From NCBI RefSeq assembly GCF_018457175.1, contig NZ_JAGFNU010000013.1:1-64000 (forward strand): DNA of 64,000 nucleotides, read 5' to 3'. Within the stretch, counting starts at the first letter, position 1, and each line of letters opens with the position of its first letter. Under the pieces are notes generated by a model. That model was given only the letters and a program-made list of their open reading frames with translations, was not told the origin of the DNA and ran no database searches. Shown here one piece after another: positions 1-9,379 of the stretch. A program made the position numbers and the translations under genes. This stretch comes from Pseudohalocynthiibacter aestuariivivens (lineage in GTDB: Bacteria > Pseudomonadota > Alphaproteobacteria > Rhodobacterales > Rhodobacteraceae).

Positions 1-61
1 ACCGATCCCACATCTCAGATTTCTGTTTGTCCGTGTAAAACGTCCGCGTCCGATATTTCAT
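1..61 (-). CDS. IS30-family transposase, N-terminal fragment cut by window edge
   Basis: Only the first 20 codons are visible. The ATG at 61 is preceded on the minus strand by a ggag about 9 bases upstream. IS30 transposases are DDE enzymes with an N-terminal helix-turn-helix that binds the element ends; only the start of that region is seen here. Whether the rest of the gene is intact cannot be judged from this window. Confidence 0.65.
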   Translation of the reverse strand, partial: MKYRTRTFYTDKQKSEMWDR

Positions 62-120
62 CTCTAACACTCCATCTTTCCAAAAAGACTAAAGTGTTGC
101 GACCACCCGTTGAAACCGCC
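1..120 (-). mobile_element. IS30-family insertion sequence, right-hand end (truncated by window edge)
   Basis: The minus strand carries a start codon at 59-61 and the first 20 codons of a transposase beginning MKYRTRTFYTDKQKSEMWDR, which I recognise as the usual N-terminus of IS30-family transposases in alphaproteobacteria. Outside the start codon, around 93-119, lies a sequence resembling the terminal inverted repeat of these elements (tgttgcgaccacccgttgaa, then accgcc). The exact end of the element is inferred, as the other end is off the window. Confidence 0.7.
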
Positions 121-389
121 GGACAAACCAGCCGTTCAGGACTTGTGGCCCAATGACTTCTTGTTGCGCATTGTGACAGGACAAATACCAAGTAAATTTT
201 GAGGACGGCCAAAACCGTTCAATCGACCGAATCGTCATTGCCGCAAAACAACATAGGACAATAGTTGTTCGAGAGTTTTCTAGAACCGCCTAGAACCGTA
301 ATCCACGTCGAGCAAAGATTCAGGTAAATGCATGTTTTCCATTAACCAAACATCCCTGAACTATTCACGATGATCGCAGATCCAAGCGC
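121..389. other. intergenic region between IS30 end and LuxR-type gene
   Basis: No convincing gene. A short open frame on the minus strand (15-212) overlaps the IS end and has no family resemblance. The only pattern noticed is an 8-base direct repeat, tagaaccg, at 281-288 and 291-298, one helical turn apart. Confidence 0.4.
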
Positions 390-1184
390 TCAACCCACGG
401 GTTCTGCGATTAAGGTTTTGATAAATTTAGAAAACAATTCACCCTGCGAGCGAATGCGTAACTTGGAATAGACATTACGTCTGTGGATACGGACAGTACC
501 AGGTGAGATTTCCAGTATTCGACCCACCGCATCGGCAGAGTGACCCTTAAGTGTGTATTCCACGACCTGTCGTTCTCTCGGGGTCAATACACCTTCACCA
601 AGATTGAGGAAGGCGAGTTCTACACTTTGGTGAATTCTTGAATTGGCAACCGCATGTTCACCTTCTACAGAACGAGCGGATAAGTCACTCCAATGGCATC
701 TGCATAGGGCACGAACGATCGGCCAGAACTGGCGGAGTTGTCGCACCTCTTTTTGGGTAAAGGGCTTTTCCGCTCGCATAAGAGAAACAACTGCAATAGA
801 TTTGTCAGGCAGTTCGATAAAGAAGCCGATTTCTTCGGCCAATCCCGTTCGCATGTAGTAGCTGCGGAAGTACTCGCCCTGAAAAAAGCGGTCCGGGGCT
901 AGATCACGGATTCGATAGAGGCCCGGCTCCACCTTATTCTCGCAGGCCAAATAGAACGGGTCGAGAAGGTATGGACCTTCCTGGTAGTCTTCGACAAAGA
1001 TTTTTCTCTTTTTCCGAGGGAAATCATCAAACAAGTCAATCGGGCGTGCGGCACCGAGATACCCAAAGATCACTGTAAAATCGAAAGGGACAATCCCTTT
1101 CAGCGCAGCGGAAAGGGATTTTGCGAAATCTTCGGTGCCAACAGCTTCGATGACAACGCCTGTCGCTTTGGTCCAGTTTTCCAT
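390..1184 (-). CDS. LuxR-family transcriptional regulator
   Basis: Protein of about 264 residues. The C-terminal part (about residues 200-255, starting LTPRERQVVEYTLKG) is a clear LuxR-type helix-turn-helix, including the TVRIHRRNVYSKL recognition-helix region. The N-terminal 160 residues look like a GAF-like or autoinducer-like sensing fold but contain no motif that identifies a ligand. A GTG directly precedes the ATG at 1184; either could start the gene. It is divergent from the ABC importer operon starting at 1306, so it is a likely regulator of that operon (inference). No synthase for an acyl-homoserine lactone is nearby, so quorum sensing should not be assumed. Confidence 0.8.
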   Translation of the reverse strand: MENWTKATGVVIEAVGTEDFAKSLSAALKGIVPFDFTVIFGYLGAARPIDLFDDFPRKKRKIFVEDYQEGPYLLDPFYLACENKVEPGLYRIRDLAPDRFFQGEYFRSYYMRTGLAEEIGFFIELPDKSIAVVSLMRAEKPFTQKEVRQLRQFWPIVRALCRCHWSDLSARSVEGEHAVANSRIHQSVELAFLNLGEGVLTPRERQVVEYTLKGHSADAVGRILEISPGTVRIHRRNVYSKLRIRSQGELFSKFIKTLIAEPVG

Positions 1185-1262
1185 CACAATTTTTCAACTA
1201 CTCAAAATGTTCTACCAAATTCGTGGTATATACACCGAAACAGGTTTTTCATACAGTTTTCA

Positions 1263-1288
1263 CCATAAGGATAGTATTTACCCTATGG
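1263..1288. promoter_or_regulatory. imperfect inverted repeat in the divergent LuxR / ABC-importer promoter region
   Basis: Bases 1263-1270 (ccataagg) and 1281-1288 (ccctatgg) form an inverted repeat matching at 7 of 8 positions, centred about 30 bases before the ATPase gene. Its position between a regulator gene and its probable target makes it a candidate operator. This is inference from symmetry alone. Confidence 0.3.
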
Positions 1289-1305
1289 AAAAAAGATAGC
1301 AATAA

Positions 1306-2430
1306 ATGATTAGTACGGGATATGAGGCGCGACCCGCACCACGCAATAAAAAGGCAATTGCGGAACTTAGGGGCGTTTCAAAACGGTTCGGTGATGTGCT
1401 TGCCGCGAGTGAATTGGATCTTGCGATCGCCGAAGGTGAATTCCTGTCCTTTCTTGGCCCTTCAGGATGCGGGAAAACGACGGCCTTGCGGATGCTGGCT
1501 GGCTTCGAGACCCCGACCGAGGGGGATGTTCTTCTGGATGGCGAAGTCGTTAACAATCTTGATGCGCATCACCGACCGGTCAACATGGTATTCCAGCACT
1601 ATGCATTGTTTCCGCATATGACGGTCGAGCAGAACATTGGTTATGGGCTCCGGCAGCGTCGTCCACGTCTCCCTAAAGCAACGATTGCCGAAAAAGTCGG
1701 CAAGACGCTAGAAGTCGTACGCCTTATTGGTTTTGAAAACCGCCGCATCTGGGAGATGTCGGGTGGACAGCAACAACGCGTGGCATTGGCCCGCGCGATT
1801 GTGAACGAACCTAAGCTGCTTTTACTCGATGAACCGATGGCAGCTCTTGACCGTAAGTTGCGTAAAGAGATGCAGATCGAGTTGCAGAACTTGCAGCGCC
1901 AGCTTGGCATCACGTTTGTTCTTGTCACTCATGATCAAGAAGAAGCCCTTTCGATGAGTGATCGTGTTTGCATCATGCGGGACGGGAAAATCGTTCAGGT
2001 CGGCAGTCCTCAGGAACTTTATGACCATCCCAGGAGCCGTTATGTCGCTGGCTTTGTTGGCACTTCCAACTTCTTTGACGGAGTCGCAACTAAGTCTGAG
2101 GGACAGTCGGTGTCCGTGCGTCTTGCAAATGGTGCCGAGGTCGAAGGTCGGCCAATGGTAGATGCACCCATTGATCGGAACGTTTGCATCAGCGTCCGCC
2201 CTGAACAGATCAAACTGCGTCGTGAAGGCGAAGGCGAATCTGTTACTGTTCTAAATTGCATTTTTTTGGGCGAGCACACTGAGTACCTTGTTAAACACCA
2301 GACACTTGGAGAGTTTCTTGTTCTTTCGCCAAGACAATCAGAATTGAACGACGGTCCGTTCAATACGGGCGACACATTGCTGGCCTCGTGGGAAACCAGT
2401 GCAGCGCTTGTTCTCGACAGCAACCCGTAA
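1306..2430 (+). CDS. ABC transporter ATP-binding protein, polyamine-type (PotA-like)
   Basis: 374 residues. Walker A GPSGCGKTT at 51-59, signature SGGQQQRV at 152-159, Walker B LLLLDEP at 171-177 and switch histidine at 209 are all intact, followed by a C-terminal extension of the TOBE type found in importers of the spermidine/putrescine, iron and sulfate groups. It should energise the import complex formed with the binding protein and two permeases that follow. The ribosome binding site is weak (aagatag), but no better start exists. First gene of a probable six-gene operon running to 6928. Substrate is not certain; the family also imports opines and other amines. Confidence 0.9.
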   Translation: MISTGYEARPAPRNKKAIAELRGVSKRFGDVLAASELDLAIAEGEFLSFLGPSGCGKTTALRMLAGFETPTEGDVLLDGEVVNNLDAHHRPVNMVFQHYALFPHMTVEQNIGYGLRQRRPRLPKATIAEKVGKTLEVVRLIGFENRRIWEMSGGQQQRVALARAIVNEPKLLLLDEPMAALDRKLRKEMQIELQNLQRQLGITFVLVTHDQEEALSMSDRVCIMRDGKIVQVGSPQELYDHPRSRYVAGFVGTSNFFDGVATKSEGQSVSVRLANGAEVEGRPMVDAPIDRNVCISVRPEQIKLRREGEGESVTVLNCIFLGEHTEYLVKHQTLGEFLVLSPRQSELNDGPFNTGDTLLASWETSAALVLDSNP

Positions 2431-2456
2431 TCACATCAACAACAGGGAGCAATACA

Positions 2457-3617
2457 ATGACAAATCACAATGATCACATTTCCAAACAGGCGTTCATGGA
2501 CGAGCTATATCGCTACAAGAAGGGTTCCGTTACCCGACGCCATTTTTTGAATGTCACCGGACTTGGCGCTGCAACCGCAGTTATGGGCGCTGCTGTGCCC
2601 GGATTGCTCCCAAAGCCTGCTTTCGCTGCCGGCGATATTGGCGACCGGGTCATTTTAGCAACTTGGCCTAACTACCATGACCCTGCAAATTTCGAAGCTT
2701 TCACCGAAGCGACTGGCGCCCATGTACAGGTTAATGTGTTTGGTTCGAATGAGGAAATGCTGGCCAAGCTTCAGGCTGGCGGCAGCGGCTGGGACGTCTA
2801 TGTACCGACCAATTACACCATCACAACCTATGTCAGTGAAGACCTAATTGAGCCATTGGATGTTTCGCGCCTACCAAATTATGACCCGTCCGCCTTTGAT
2901 CCGCGGTATGCCGAGGCCGGCTCGGTTGATGGCAAGCTTTATGCTGTACCAAAAAATTGGGGCACCACGGGTTATGCGGTAAACACAAGCCACACCGGCG
3001 GTCACAAAATGACCTCGTGGAAAGACTTTTGGGACATGACCATGGACAGCCTCTCGGGGCGCACCATGGTTCATGACTATCAGCTAACTACGATCGGCAA
3101 CGCACTGAAATATTTTGGTTATTCTTTCAATTCGGTGGATGAAAAAGAACTGGCTGATGCAGAAAAACTGCTGATCGACTCAAAACCACACCTGTTTGCG
3201 ATTTCTTCGGATTATCAGCCGTCGATGCGCAGTGGCGATGCCTGGATGACCATGTGCTGGACTGGTGATGGCAAGCAGCTGAACACCGACATCCCTGAGA
3301 TCGAATATGTGCTTGGGGTTGAGGGAGGCGAGCTTTGGAGCGACTACTATGCTATCCCCAAGGGAGCGCCGCATATGGACGCAGCCTATGCGTTGATCAA
3401 CTTTATGCTGGATCCAAATGTAAACGCTAAAGAAGTGTTGGCTCATGGCTACCCGTCAGCCGACGCGCATACCAACGCGTTGTTGCCCGAGGAACTGCTA
3501 AACGATCCGATCCTCTATCCAGCGCAAGACCTGCTGAACGCGCTGGAGTTCGGCGCAGCCGTGACCCTGACAGACCCGAACCGTGCCGAGCTGATGGCGC
3601 GTTTCAAGTCTGCCTAA
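2457..3617 (+). CDS. periplasmic substrate-binding protein, PotD/PotF-like, Tat-exported
   Basis: 386 residues from the ATG at 2457, chosen because cagggagc lies just upstream; an open frame also runs back to 2388 inside the ATPase gene. The N-terminus carries a twin-arginine signal (TRRHFLNVTG, about residues 23-32) followed by a hydrophobic stretch and PAFA cleavage region, so the protein is probably exported folded. The mature part has the look of the spermidine/putrescine-binding group, with an early ILATWPNYHDP segment and a late DAAYALINFMLDP segment. It delivers substrate to the permeases encoded next. The bound ligand cannot be read from sequence. Confidence 0.88.
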   Translation: MTNHNDHISKQAFMDELYRYKKGSVTRRHFLNVTGLGAATAVMGAAVPGLLPKPAFAAGDIGDRVILATWPNYHDPANFEAFTEATGAHVQVNVFGSNEEMLAKLQAGGSGWDVYVPTNYTITTYVSEDLIEPLDVSRLPNYDPSAFDPRYAEAGSVDGKLYAVPKNWGTTGYAVNTSHTGGHKMTSWKDFWDMTMDSLSGRTMVHDYQLTTIGNALKYFGYSFNSVDEKELADAEKLLIDSKPHLFAISSDYQPSMRSGDAWMTMCWTGDGKQLNTDIPEIEYVLGVEGGELWSDYYAIPKGAPHMDAAYALINFMLDPNVNAKEVLAHGYPSADAHTNALLPEELLNDPILYPAQDLLNALEFGAAVTLTDPNRAELMARFKSA

Positions 3618-3639
3618 GTCTAGAACGGACGAGAACAAC

Positions 3640-4491
3640 ATGACCCAACGCGCACGCAACTGGTTACTTCTTGCACCTGCCGGAACGTGGTTTCTGGTGA
3701 TGCTGTTGCTACCGCTGACTGTTGTTCTCGTTTTCAGCTTTGGAGAGCGGGCACCCGCCGGAGGGGTCGTGCCCGCTTTTACTCTTGAACAATATGCCAA
3801 TCTTCCTGCACGATGGACAGCGTTCAAGAACACTATGACTCTTGCACCGATTGGAACGCTGGCTTCGTTATTGATTGCTTACCCGCTTGCCTATTTTCTG
3901 GCGGTCAAGGCTGATCCGAAGTGGAAAACCATCTTGCTGGTTCTGGTTATCGTGCCCTTCTGGACATCCATCTTGATCCGAAGCTACGCATGGATTTTTA
4001 TTTTGGGCGGAAGAGGTCTTCCTGCACTGCTTGACTGGGTGGGCATCGAAGGCGTGCGGCTGATCAACACGCCCTTCGCCGTTCTTGTCGGTATTATTTA
4101 CGGCTACCTGCCGCTTATGGTATTCCCTATTTTTGTTAGTCTCGACCGTTTGGACAAGCGCCTGCTTGAGGCATCTTCCGACCTTGGCGCCAAACCATGG
4201 GCTACATTCCTGCAAATCACGCTTCCCCTTTCCATTCCGGGAATTGCGACAGGTTGTATGCTGGTCTTCATCCTGCTGATGGGAGAATTCCTGATCCCAG
4301 CGCTTCTAGGCGGTGGCAAAGTGTTCTTTGTTGGCAACGCATTGGTCGACCTATTCCTGCAGTCCCGAAATTGGGCATATGGCTCAGCTGTAGCTGTCAC
4401 ACTAGTCCTCGTTATGCTGATCACCGTCACGATCTACATGCGGCTTATCAATCGTCTTGGCGCAAGCCGTGAAGACGTCTCGATCATGTGA
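3640..4491 (+). CDS. ABC transporter permease, PotB-like
   Basis: 283 residues with about six membrane segments. The conserved cytoplasmic loop that contacts the ATPase is present (EASSDLGAKPWATFLQITLP, about residues 178-197), matching the EAA motif of importer permeases. Located 22 bases after the binding-protein gene and 10 bases before the second permease. It forms one half of the membrane channel of the importer. Confidence 0.9.
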   Translation: MTQRARNWLLLAPAGTWFLVMLLLPLTVVLVFSFGERAPAGGVVPAFTLEQYANLPARWTAFKNTMTLAPIGTLASLLIAYPLAYFLAVKADPKWKTILLVLVIVPFWTSILIRSYAWIFILGGRGLPALLDWVGIEGVRLINTPFAVLVGIIYGYLPLMVFPIFVSLDRLDKRLLEASSDLGAKPWATFLQITLPLSIPGIATGCMLVFILLMGEFLIPALLGGGKVFFVGNALVDLFLQSRNWAYGSAVAVTLVLVMLITVTIYMRLINRLGASREDVSIM

Positions 4492-4501
4492 AGGTGCCTT
4501 G

Positions 4502-5320
4502 ATGAGACTCTATGCCAGTTGTGTCTACATATTTCTCTATTTTCCCATCGGCATAATCGTGCTTTTCAGTTTCAATGCCGGGCGTCATGCCAGCCAGCTT
4601 CAGGGATTTTCGACCCAATGGTATGGTAAGGCACTTTCGAACCCATTTGTTATGGACGCACTTCAGACAAGCCTTTTGGTTGCGTTCACTTCGGCTTTGC
4701 TGGCAAGTTTATTTGGAACGATGGCCGCAGTCGCGTTGCAAGGGATCAAAGGACCGGTGCGGACAGTATTTGACATGCTGATATACGTCGCGGTCATGAT
4801 CCCTGGTATCGTCATCGGTATCGCCACTCTGATTGGTTTGGTGACAGTGTTCGACCAATTGAACCCGGTGCTAGCTTCGATCTGGCCTGGGGATGGCACG
4901 CCTCCAAAACTGAACATGGGACTGGGTTCACTGGTTGCAGCACACACGATGTTCCTGATGGCGCTTGTAATCATCATCGTTCGGGCACGCCTTTCTGGAA
5001 TGGACCGAGCGTTGACCGAGGCGTCTTCGGACCTATACGCCACGCCGTTCGGGACGTTCCGGCAAGTGACTTTGCCGTTAATTTTCCCAGCTGTTCTCGC
5101 AGGTTTTCTTCTTAGTTTTACTTTCAGCTTTGATGACTTCATCATCGCGTTTTTTGTAGCCGGATCAGAAACTACTCTGCCAATCTATGTGTTTTCGTCG
5201 ATTCGGCGCGGCGTCACTCCAGAAATCAACGCTATTGGCACTATGGTTCTTGCGGTTTCTCTTGTCATGCTGGTCGCCGCCCAAATTCTTTTGCGACGTG
5301 GAGAAAAGAAATCAAAATAA
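4502..5320 (+). CDS. ABC transporter permease, PotC-like
   Basis: 272 residues from the ATG at 4502, preceded by aaggtg. An upstream in-frame ATG at 4457 lies inside the previous gene and would add a hydrophilic tail unlike the family. The EAA loop is visible (EASSDLYATPFGTFRQVTLP). About six membrane segments. It pairs with the preceding permease. Confidence 0.9.
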   Translation: MRLYASCVYIFLYFPIGIIVLFSFNAGRHASQLQGFSTQWYGKALSNPFVMDALQTSLLVAFTSALLASLFGTMAAVALQGIKGPVRTVFDMLIYVAVMIPGIVIGIATLIGLVTVFDQLNPVLASIWPGDGTPPKLNMGLGSLVAAHTMFLMALVIIIVRARLSGMDRALTEASSDLYATPFGTFRQVTLPLIFPAVLAGFLLSFTFSFDDFIIAFFVAGSETTLPIYVFSSIRRGVTPEINAIGTMVLAVSLVMLVAAQILLRRGEKKSK

Positions 5321-5358
5321 CTCCAAACAAAACACCCACCGGCAAAACCAACGAAACC

Positions 5359-6114
5359 TTGCTGCAAGGTAGAGTCGCCTTCGTCACCGGGGCAGGATCT
5401 GGCATCGGCCGCGCAAGTGCTACTGCGATGGCGCGCAGCGGGGCGCATGTTGCCGTCACGGATCTGGATGGTGCAAAAGCGGCGCGCGTTGCTGATGATT
5501 TGCTGGAGGAAGGTTGCCAGGTGACATCTCTGGCACTCGATGTTCTGGATGACGAGGCACTCGCCGCGGCCATTGAAAAGACTGCAAGCGATTTAGGACG
5601 GCTGGATGTTCTCCACTCCCATGCTGGCTATCAGATTGAGGGAAATCTTGAACAGGTTTCCCTCGAAGACATGGATATGTCCTGGCGGTTGAATGTGCGC
5701 GCGCATTTCGTCGCCGCGAGGGCGGCGGTCGGCCCAATGAAAACTCAGGGCGGCGGCAGCATCATCATCACCTCGTCCAACTCGGGTGTGCAGTATGACC
5801 GCGAAATGATCGCATATGCCACGACCAAGCACGCCATCGTTGCGATGACACGGCAGATGGCCGCGGATTATGCCAAATACAAAGTACGCTTCAATTCTTT
5901 GTGTCCAGGCTTCATCGACACACCGTTCAATGCTGGCTTTGAAAAGCAGATGGGCGGGCGGTCAAATCTTGAGGGCTATGTTGCCGAGAACGTCCCAATG
6001 GGACGCTGGGGGACCTCAGATGAGATCGCTGACTCGGTTCTATTTCTGGCCTCGGATATGTCGTCGTTTATGACCGGGCACGCCCTGGTAATTGATGGCG
6101 GTGAATGCATTTAG
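5359..6114 (+). CDS. short-chain dehydrogenase/reductase (SDR)
   Basis: About 251 residues. The nucleotide-binding motif TGAGSGIG is at residues 10-17 and the catalytic pair appears as YATTK, preceded by a serine-rich SSNSG strand. The C-terminus ends in the usual GHALVIDGG. No ATG exists at the N-terminus; a TTG at 5359 is the best in-frame start, and the frame stays open further upstream toward the permease. Lying 38 bases after the permease gene, it probably acts on the imported compound or a breakdown product (inference). Substrate unknown. Confidence 0.85.
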   Translation: MLQGRVAFVTGAGSGIGRASATAMARSGAHVAVTDLDGAKAARVADDLLEEGCQVTSLALDVLDDEALAAAIEKTASDLGRLDVLHSHAGYQIEGNLEQVSLEDMDMSWRLNVRAHFVAARAAVGPMKTQGGGSIIITSSNSGVQYDREMIAYATTKHAIVAMTRQMAADYAKYKVRFNSLCPGFIDTPFNAGFEKQMGGRSNLEGYVAENVPMGRWGTSDEIADSVLFLASDMSSFMTGHALVIDGGECI

Positions 6115-6136
6115 ATCTAACAACTCGGAGTTTACC

Positions 6137-6928
6137 ATGTCGATGCAATCTAAATCCGCCGCTGGCCGCCTGGCTGGAAAAGTAGCAGTCATCACTGGTG
6201 GTGCAACAGGGATCGGGCGCGCCACCGCTCTGGCGTTTGCCCGTGAGGGCGCCAAGGTCAGTATCTTCGATATTCAGATCGAGGAAGGTTTTGAAACGGT
6301 GGACTTGATCCGCAAGGCCGGCGGAGAGGCGGAGTTTTTTCAGGCGGACTTAACCAAGGCGGACGAAATCGACCGCGCCTTCGACGGCTCCATCGCCGCC
6401 TTTGGCCCTTACAACGTGCTGTTTAATCATGCCGGAACAATCATCGTAAAGCCGCTGCATGAGACCACGGAAGAAGACTACGACTGGCTGATGGACGTAA
6501 ACGTAAAGTCAGCTTTTTTAGTTTGTCGCCGTGCCGTTCGAGAAATGAGCGAGAATGGCGGTGGTTCGATTGTAATAACGTCATCCATTGCGGCGGAACT
6601 CGGCTACGCGCTAGAATCCGTCTACTGCATGTCGAAGGGGGCAGTGCTGCAATTGGCCCGCACGATTTCCACCGAGTATCGCGATGCAGGCATTCGCTGT
6701 AACGCGGTATGCCCCGGTTTTGTCGAAACAGCGCACGGACTGAAGGAAATCGCCGAGTTGGATGCCGCAGGACAAGAATGGGAAGTATCCGGCATGGCAG
6801 CCACGCAAGGTCGCATTTGTTACCCAGAAGAGGTTGCAGCGGCAGTGGTTTTCCTGGCCTCGGACGAAGCCAGTTTCGTGAATGGTAACGCGACATATGT
6901 CGACAATGGCTGGTACGCCAAAGGGTAA
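6137..6928 (+). CDS. short-chain dehydrogenase/reductase (SDR)
   Basis: 263 residues from the ATG at 6137, preceded by cggag; an upstream ATG at 6092 overlaps the previous gene and is not supported. Motif TGGATGIG near residue 20 and active-site YCMSK are intact, with the final DNGWYAKG tail. It is a different SDR from its upstream neighbour, so the operon encodes two separate oxidoreductases. Two SDRs behind a polyamine-type importer suggests catabolism of an amine or hydroxylated compound; this is inference. Confidence 0.85.
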   Translation: MSMQSKSAAGRLAGKVAVITGGATGIGRATALAFAREGAKVSIFDIQIEEGFETVDLIRKAGGEAEFFQADLTKADEIDRAFDGSIAAFGPYNVLFNHAGTIIVKPLHETTEEDYDWLMDVNVKSAFLVCRRAVREMSENGGGSIVITSSIAAELGYALESVYCMSKGAVLQLARTISTEYRDAGIRCNAVCPGFVETAHGLKEIAELDAAGQEWEVSGMAATQGRICYPEEVAAAVVFLASDEASFVNGNATYVDNGWYAKG

Positions 6929-7327
6929 GCCCAAGACCGCATGCGTGGCTGCTAGCCTCTGAAGTCACGCAAGATAACTTCGAGGGTGAAATACAGATCA
7001 CGCATACGGGTTCTATCATGACCGCCGGTTTGCTTTCGCACGTCCCGCGAATGACAGAAACCCGCCTTCCTTCAGATCATTGTAGTTACCAAAGTTCTCT
7101 ATCTGCGGCCGTTAATTCAAGGGCGTATTTCGGTCTCGTCGGGCTCATGGTTCTCTCCAAGGTCGGCGTTGCCGCCTCATAATGGCGTCGGGGACTGGTG
7201 CCTCAAAAAGGTCCGCTGCGAGGTCGCCAAATTTCAGGCGCATCGACATTGGTCGGCGAGGTCATCCGGCCTCCGTCCCGATGGGACGTTTTTACACCCG
7301 GACAGGCGTATTCGGTTTTAAGTTAAC
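6929..7327. other. intergenic region before IS110 element
   Basis: No complete gene. On the minus strand a short frame (MSPTRPKYALELTAADRELW, from about 7149) has a ggagag ribosome site but stops after 20 codons; it may be the beginning of a lost transposase gene or chance. The region probably contains the downstream end of the IS110 element, but no clear boundary repeat was seen. Confidence 0.35.
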
Positions 7328-8371
7328 TCATGCTGGCAATCCCTCTTTGGTCCAGGCGAAGGTTGCGCCATCGCGCCAGATCCGGGTCATGATGACAGCC
7401 AGTTTTCGCGCCGTGGCAACGATGGCCTTCTTCATACCTCTTCGCGCCACGAGCCGCATGGCCCATGCTTTGAGCGGTGAGAAGCGCGACACACGTTGGA
7501 TCAGGATGTTGGCCGCCTCATAAAGCAGCTTGCGCATGGACCCGTCACCGCATTTCGAGATGCGCCCCGACCAGTCCGTTTCACCAGATTGATATCGCCT
7601 TGGGGTCAGTCCCAAATACGCGCCCACATCTGTCGCTTTGCGGAACCGCGCCACATCGTCGATTGTCGCGATGAAGCTAAGGCTGACGATGGGACCAACG
7701 CCCGGGATACTCGTCAGACGCCGTGCCAGAGTATTGTCTTTGGCAAGCTGCTGTACCTTTGCATCGATCGCAGTGACTTCGAGACAGACGGTTTCATGCA
7801 CTTCGATCAACGAGGCGAAGATCATCTACAAGCTTTGATCCCCCTTAATCGCCGCCCCCAGTTGATCGCGGAAGCTCCTTCGGCTGTAGCCCGCATTTAT
7901 CGGCCCTAGCCGGATCCCATAGGCCTTCAAAAGACCCCGTACTTGCCCTTCAATGTCCATCCGAATGCGGATCAATCGTTCTCGTGCTGAAAGTATGAGA
8001 CGTAACTGGTCGCTCGCCTCACTCTTCACGTGAACCGCGCCATACCACTCCGTGCGGGCCAATTGCGCGAGCCCGACAGCGTCCGATTTATCAGACTTGT
8101 TCATCCGCGCCAACAGCACTATGTGAACGGCCCGCGCATCAATGCAAACAACGGGTGCGCCTCGCTTAACCAGCTCTCGTGTTAACCAGATCGACATCGG
8201 GCCGGACTCGTGAACGATCTTCTCCACGTCATCGACTTCAGCAACGATGGTGCAAACAATTTCATCTGGGTTCGTCGCGCAAGTCCCCTCGAACAGGATC
8301 GTGCCCGCATCATCCACAATGCAAAGGGCGCATTGCTCTTGGGCGACATCAATTCCAACGTAGCGTTTCAT
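7328..8371 (-). pseudogene. IS110-family transposase interrupted by an in-frame amber codon
   Basis: The ATG at 8371 follows a strong aggagag site. The first part carries the DEDD-type catalytic features (GIDVAQEQ, HESGP, DKSDAVGLAQ); the second part carries the Tnp_20 region (IPGVGPIVSLSF, LGLTPRRYQSGETD, SKCGDGSMRKLL). Both parts are in one frame, separated only by a TAG at 7826-7828, with ATG as the next codon. A single change from CAG (Gln) would explain it. As it stands a full-length transposase would need readthrough, so the gene is probably dead, although two polypeptides could be made. Confidence 0.85.
7328..8371 (-). mobile_element. IS110-family insertion sequence (minimum extent)
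   Basis: Identified from the transposase. IS110 elements lack long terminal inverted repeats, so the true ends could not be read; the coding region is given as the minimum. Its 5-prime flank reaches at least to near 8480, directly against the stop codon of the decayed gene at 8483. Confidence 0.7.
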
Positions 8372-8482
8372 AGTATCTCTCCTCTGGCTGCAGGGTTTCT
8401 CCGCAAACAATAGCGATGTTTGAAACCTCACAACCTGGATCCGCCGCAGATACGCCATGTCCGCTAAAAACAATGATAGGTA

Positions 8483-9379
8483 TTACTTGATGGTCTCAGC
8501 CACTTGCAAAATTTCCACGGATGGGAAAATGCCTAGCTTGCGCGCTACTTCCATGTTTACGACGTAAGCAAAATCAGTGACGCGGGCAATTGGCAGGTCG
8601 CCGGGCGTATCACCATCTCTAAGGATCTTGAGTACTTGTTCTGCTGCCACACGTCCAACATCATAAGCACGCGCAGCAATTGACACCAATGCCTGGTTTT
8701 CTCGGATCATTTCCTCATACGGGCTCAGAACTGGAAGTCCATTCTCAACTGCGGCATTGGTAAATGCATCGGCATGTATGCGCAGATAAGAGCTTGATCC
8801 CAAGTAGATAAAATCCACATCAGCTTCAGAAAGTTCCTTCATGCGCACCGGAATTAATGCGGGGTTTGGCGCTCCCGTATTTCCTGGATCAAGCTCAATC
8901 GCGGTGAGCTCATATCCCATTTCTTGTGAAAGAGCGCGATGTTCCTCGACCTTGATCAACGAGTTGCGTTCATTTCCGTTGTAAAGGATACCAAGATGCT
9001 GAAAACTTGGCTTAATGCTCCGGATGGTGCGGATGTTTACCTCCTCCGGAACGCGATTAAACGTTCCCGCAATGTGCGGGCGGCCGCTACCTTCGAAGCT
9101 TTCAGCAATGCCCGTTCCAAACGGGTCTGCGACATACCAAAAAACTCCCGGGATACCGTTGATAAATTGCGTATTTCCATCGTCGGTCTTTCGGCCAAGT
9201 ATTCCCAACGTCACGCTGGTTCCATAAATCGCAACCAAATCAGCGCCCAACTGCCTCGATTCCTCGATGAATCCGGCAAAATTGGACTTGTCCTGATGGG
9301 CAAGGCGCAGGGTGACTTCAGCATCGAACCCACTATTTTCGCCCCCTGTTCGCTTTTTGAAGGACGGACATAAGGTCCG
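8483..9379 (-). pseudogene. ABC transporter substrate-binding protein (PF04392-type), 5-prime truncated
   Basis: From 9250 downward the frame encodes a long, well-conserved segment (IYGTSVTLGI, AGTFNRVPEEVNIRTIR, LGILYNGNERN, IYLGSSSYLR, ARVTDFAYVVNMEVARKLG) typical of the TrpX/YnhG-like ABC_sub_bind family. The homologous frame continues upstream (FKKRTGGENSGFDAEVTLR) to a stop at 9380-9382 without any start codon or signal peptide. The annotated start at 9250 would be an internal TTG. The gene has therefore lost its first 50 or so codons. No permease or ATPase partner is adjacent. Probably inactive. Confidence 0.75.

Noticed and set aside
15-212. 65-residue open frame on the minus strand at the left edge
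   Set aside because: It overlaps the recognisable IS30 transposase start and terminal repeat, which lie in another frame; composition and lack of family resemblance argue against coding.
7080-7149. Short transposase-like frame MSPTRPKYALELTAADRELW
   Set aside because: Only 20 codons before a stop and no second conserved motif; too little to call a gene or element.
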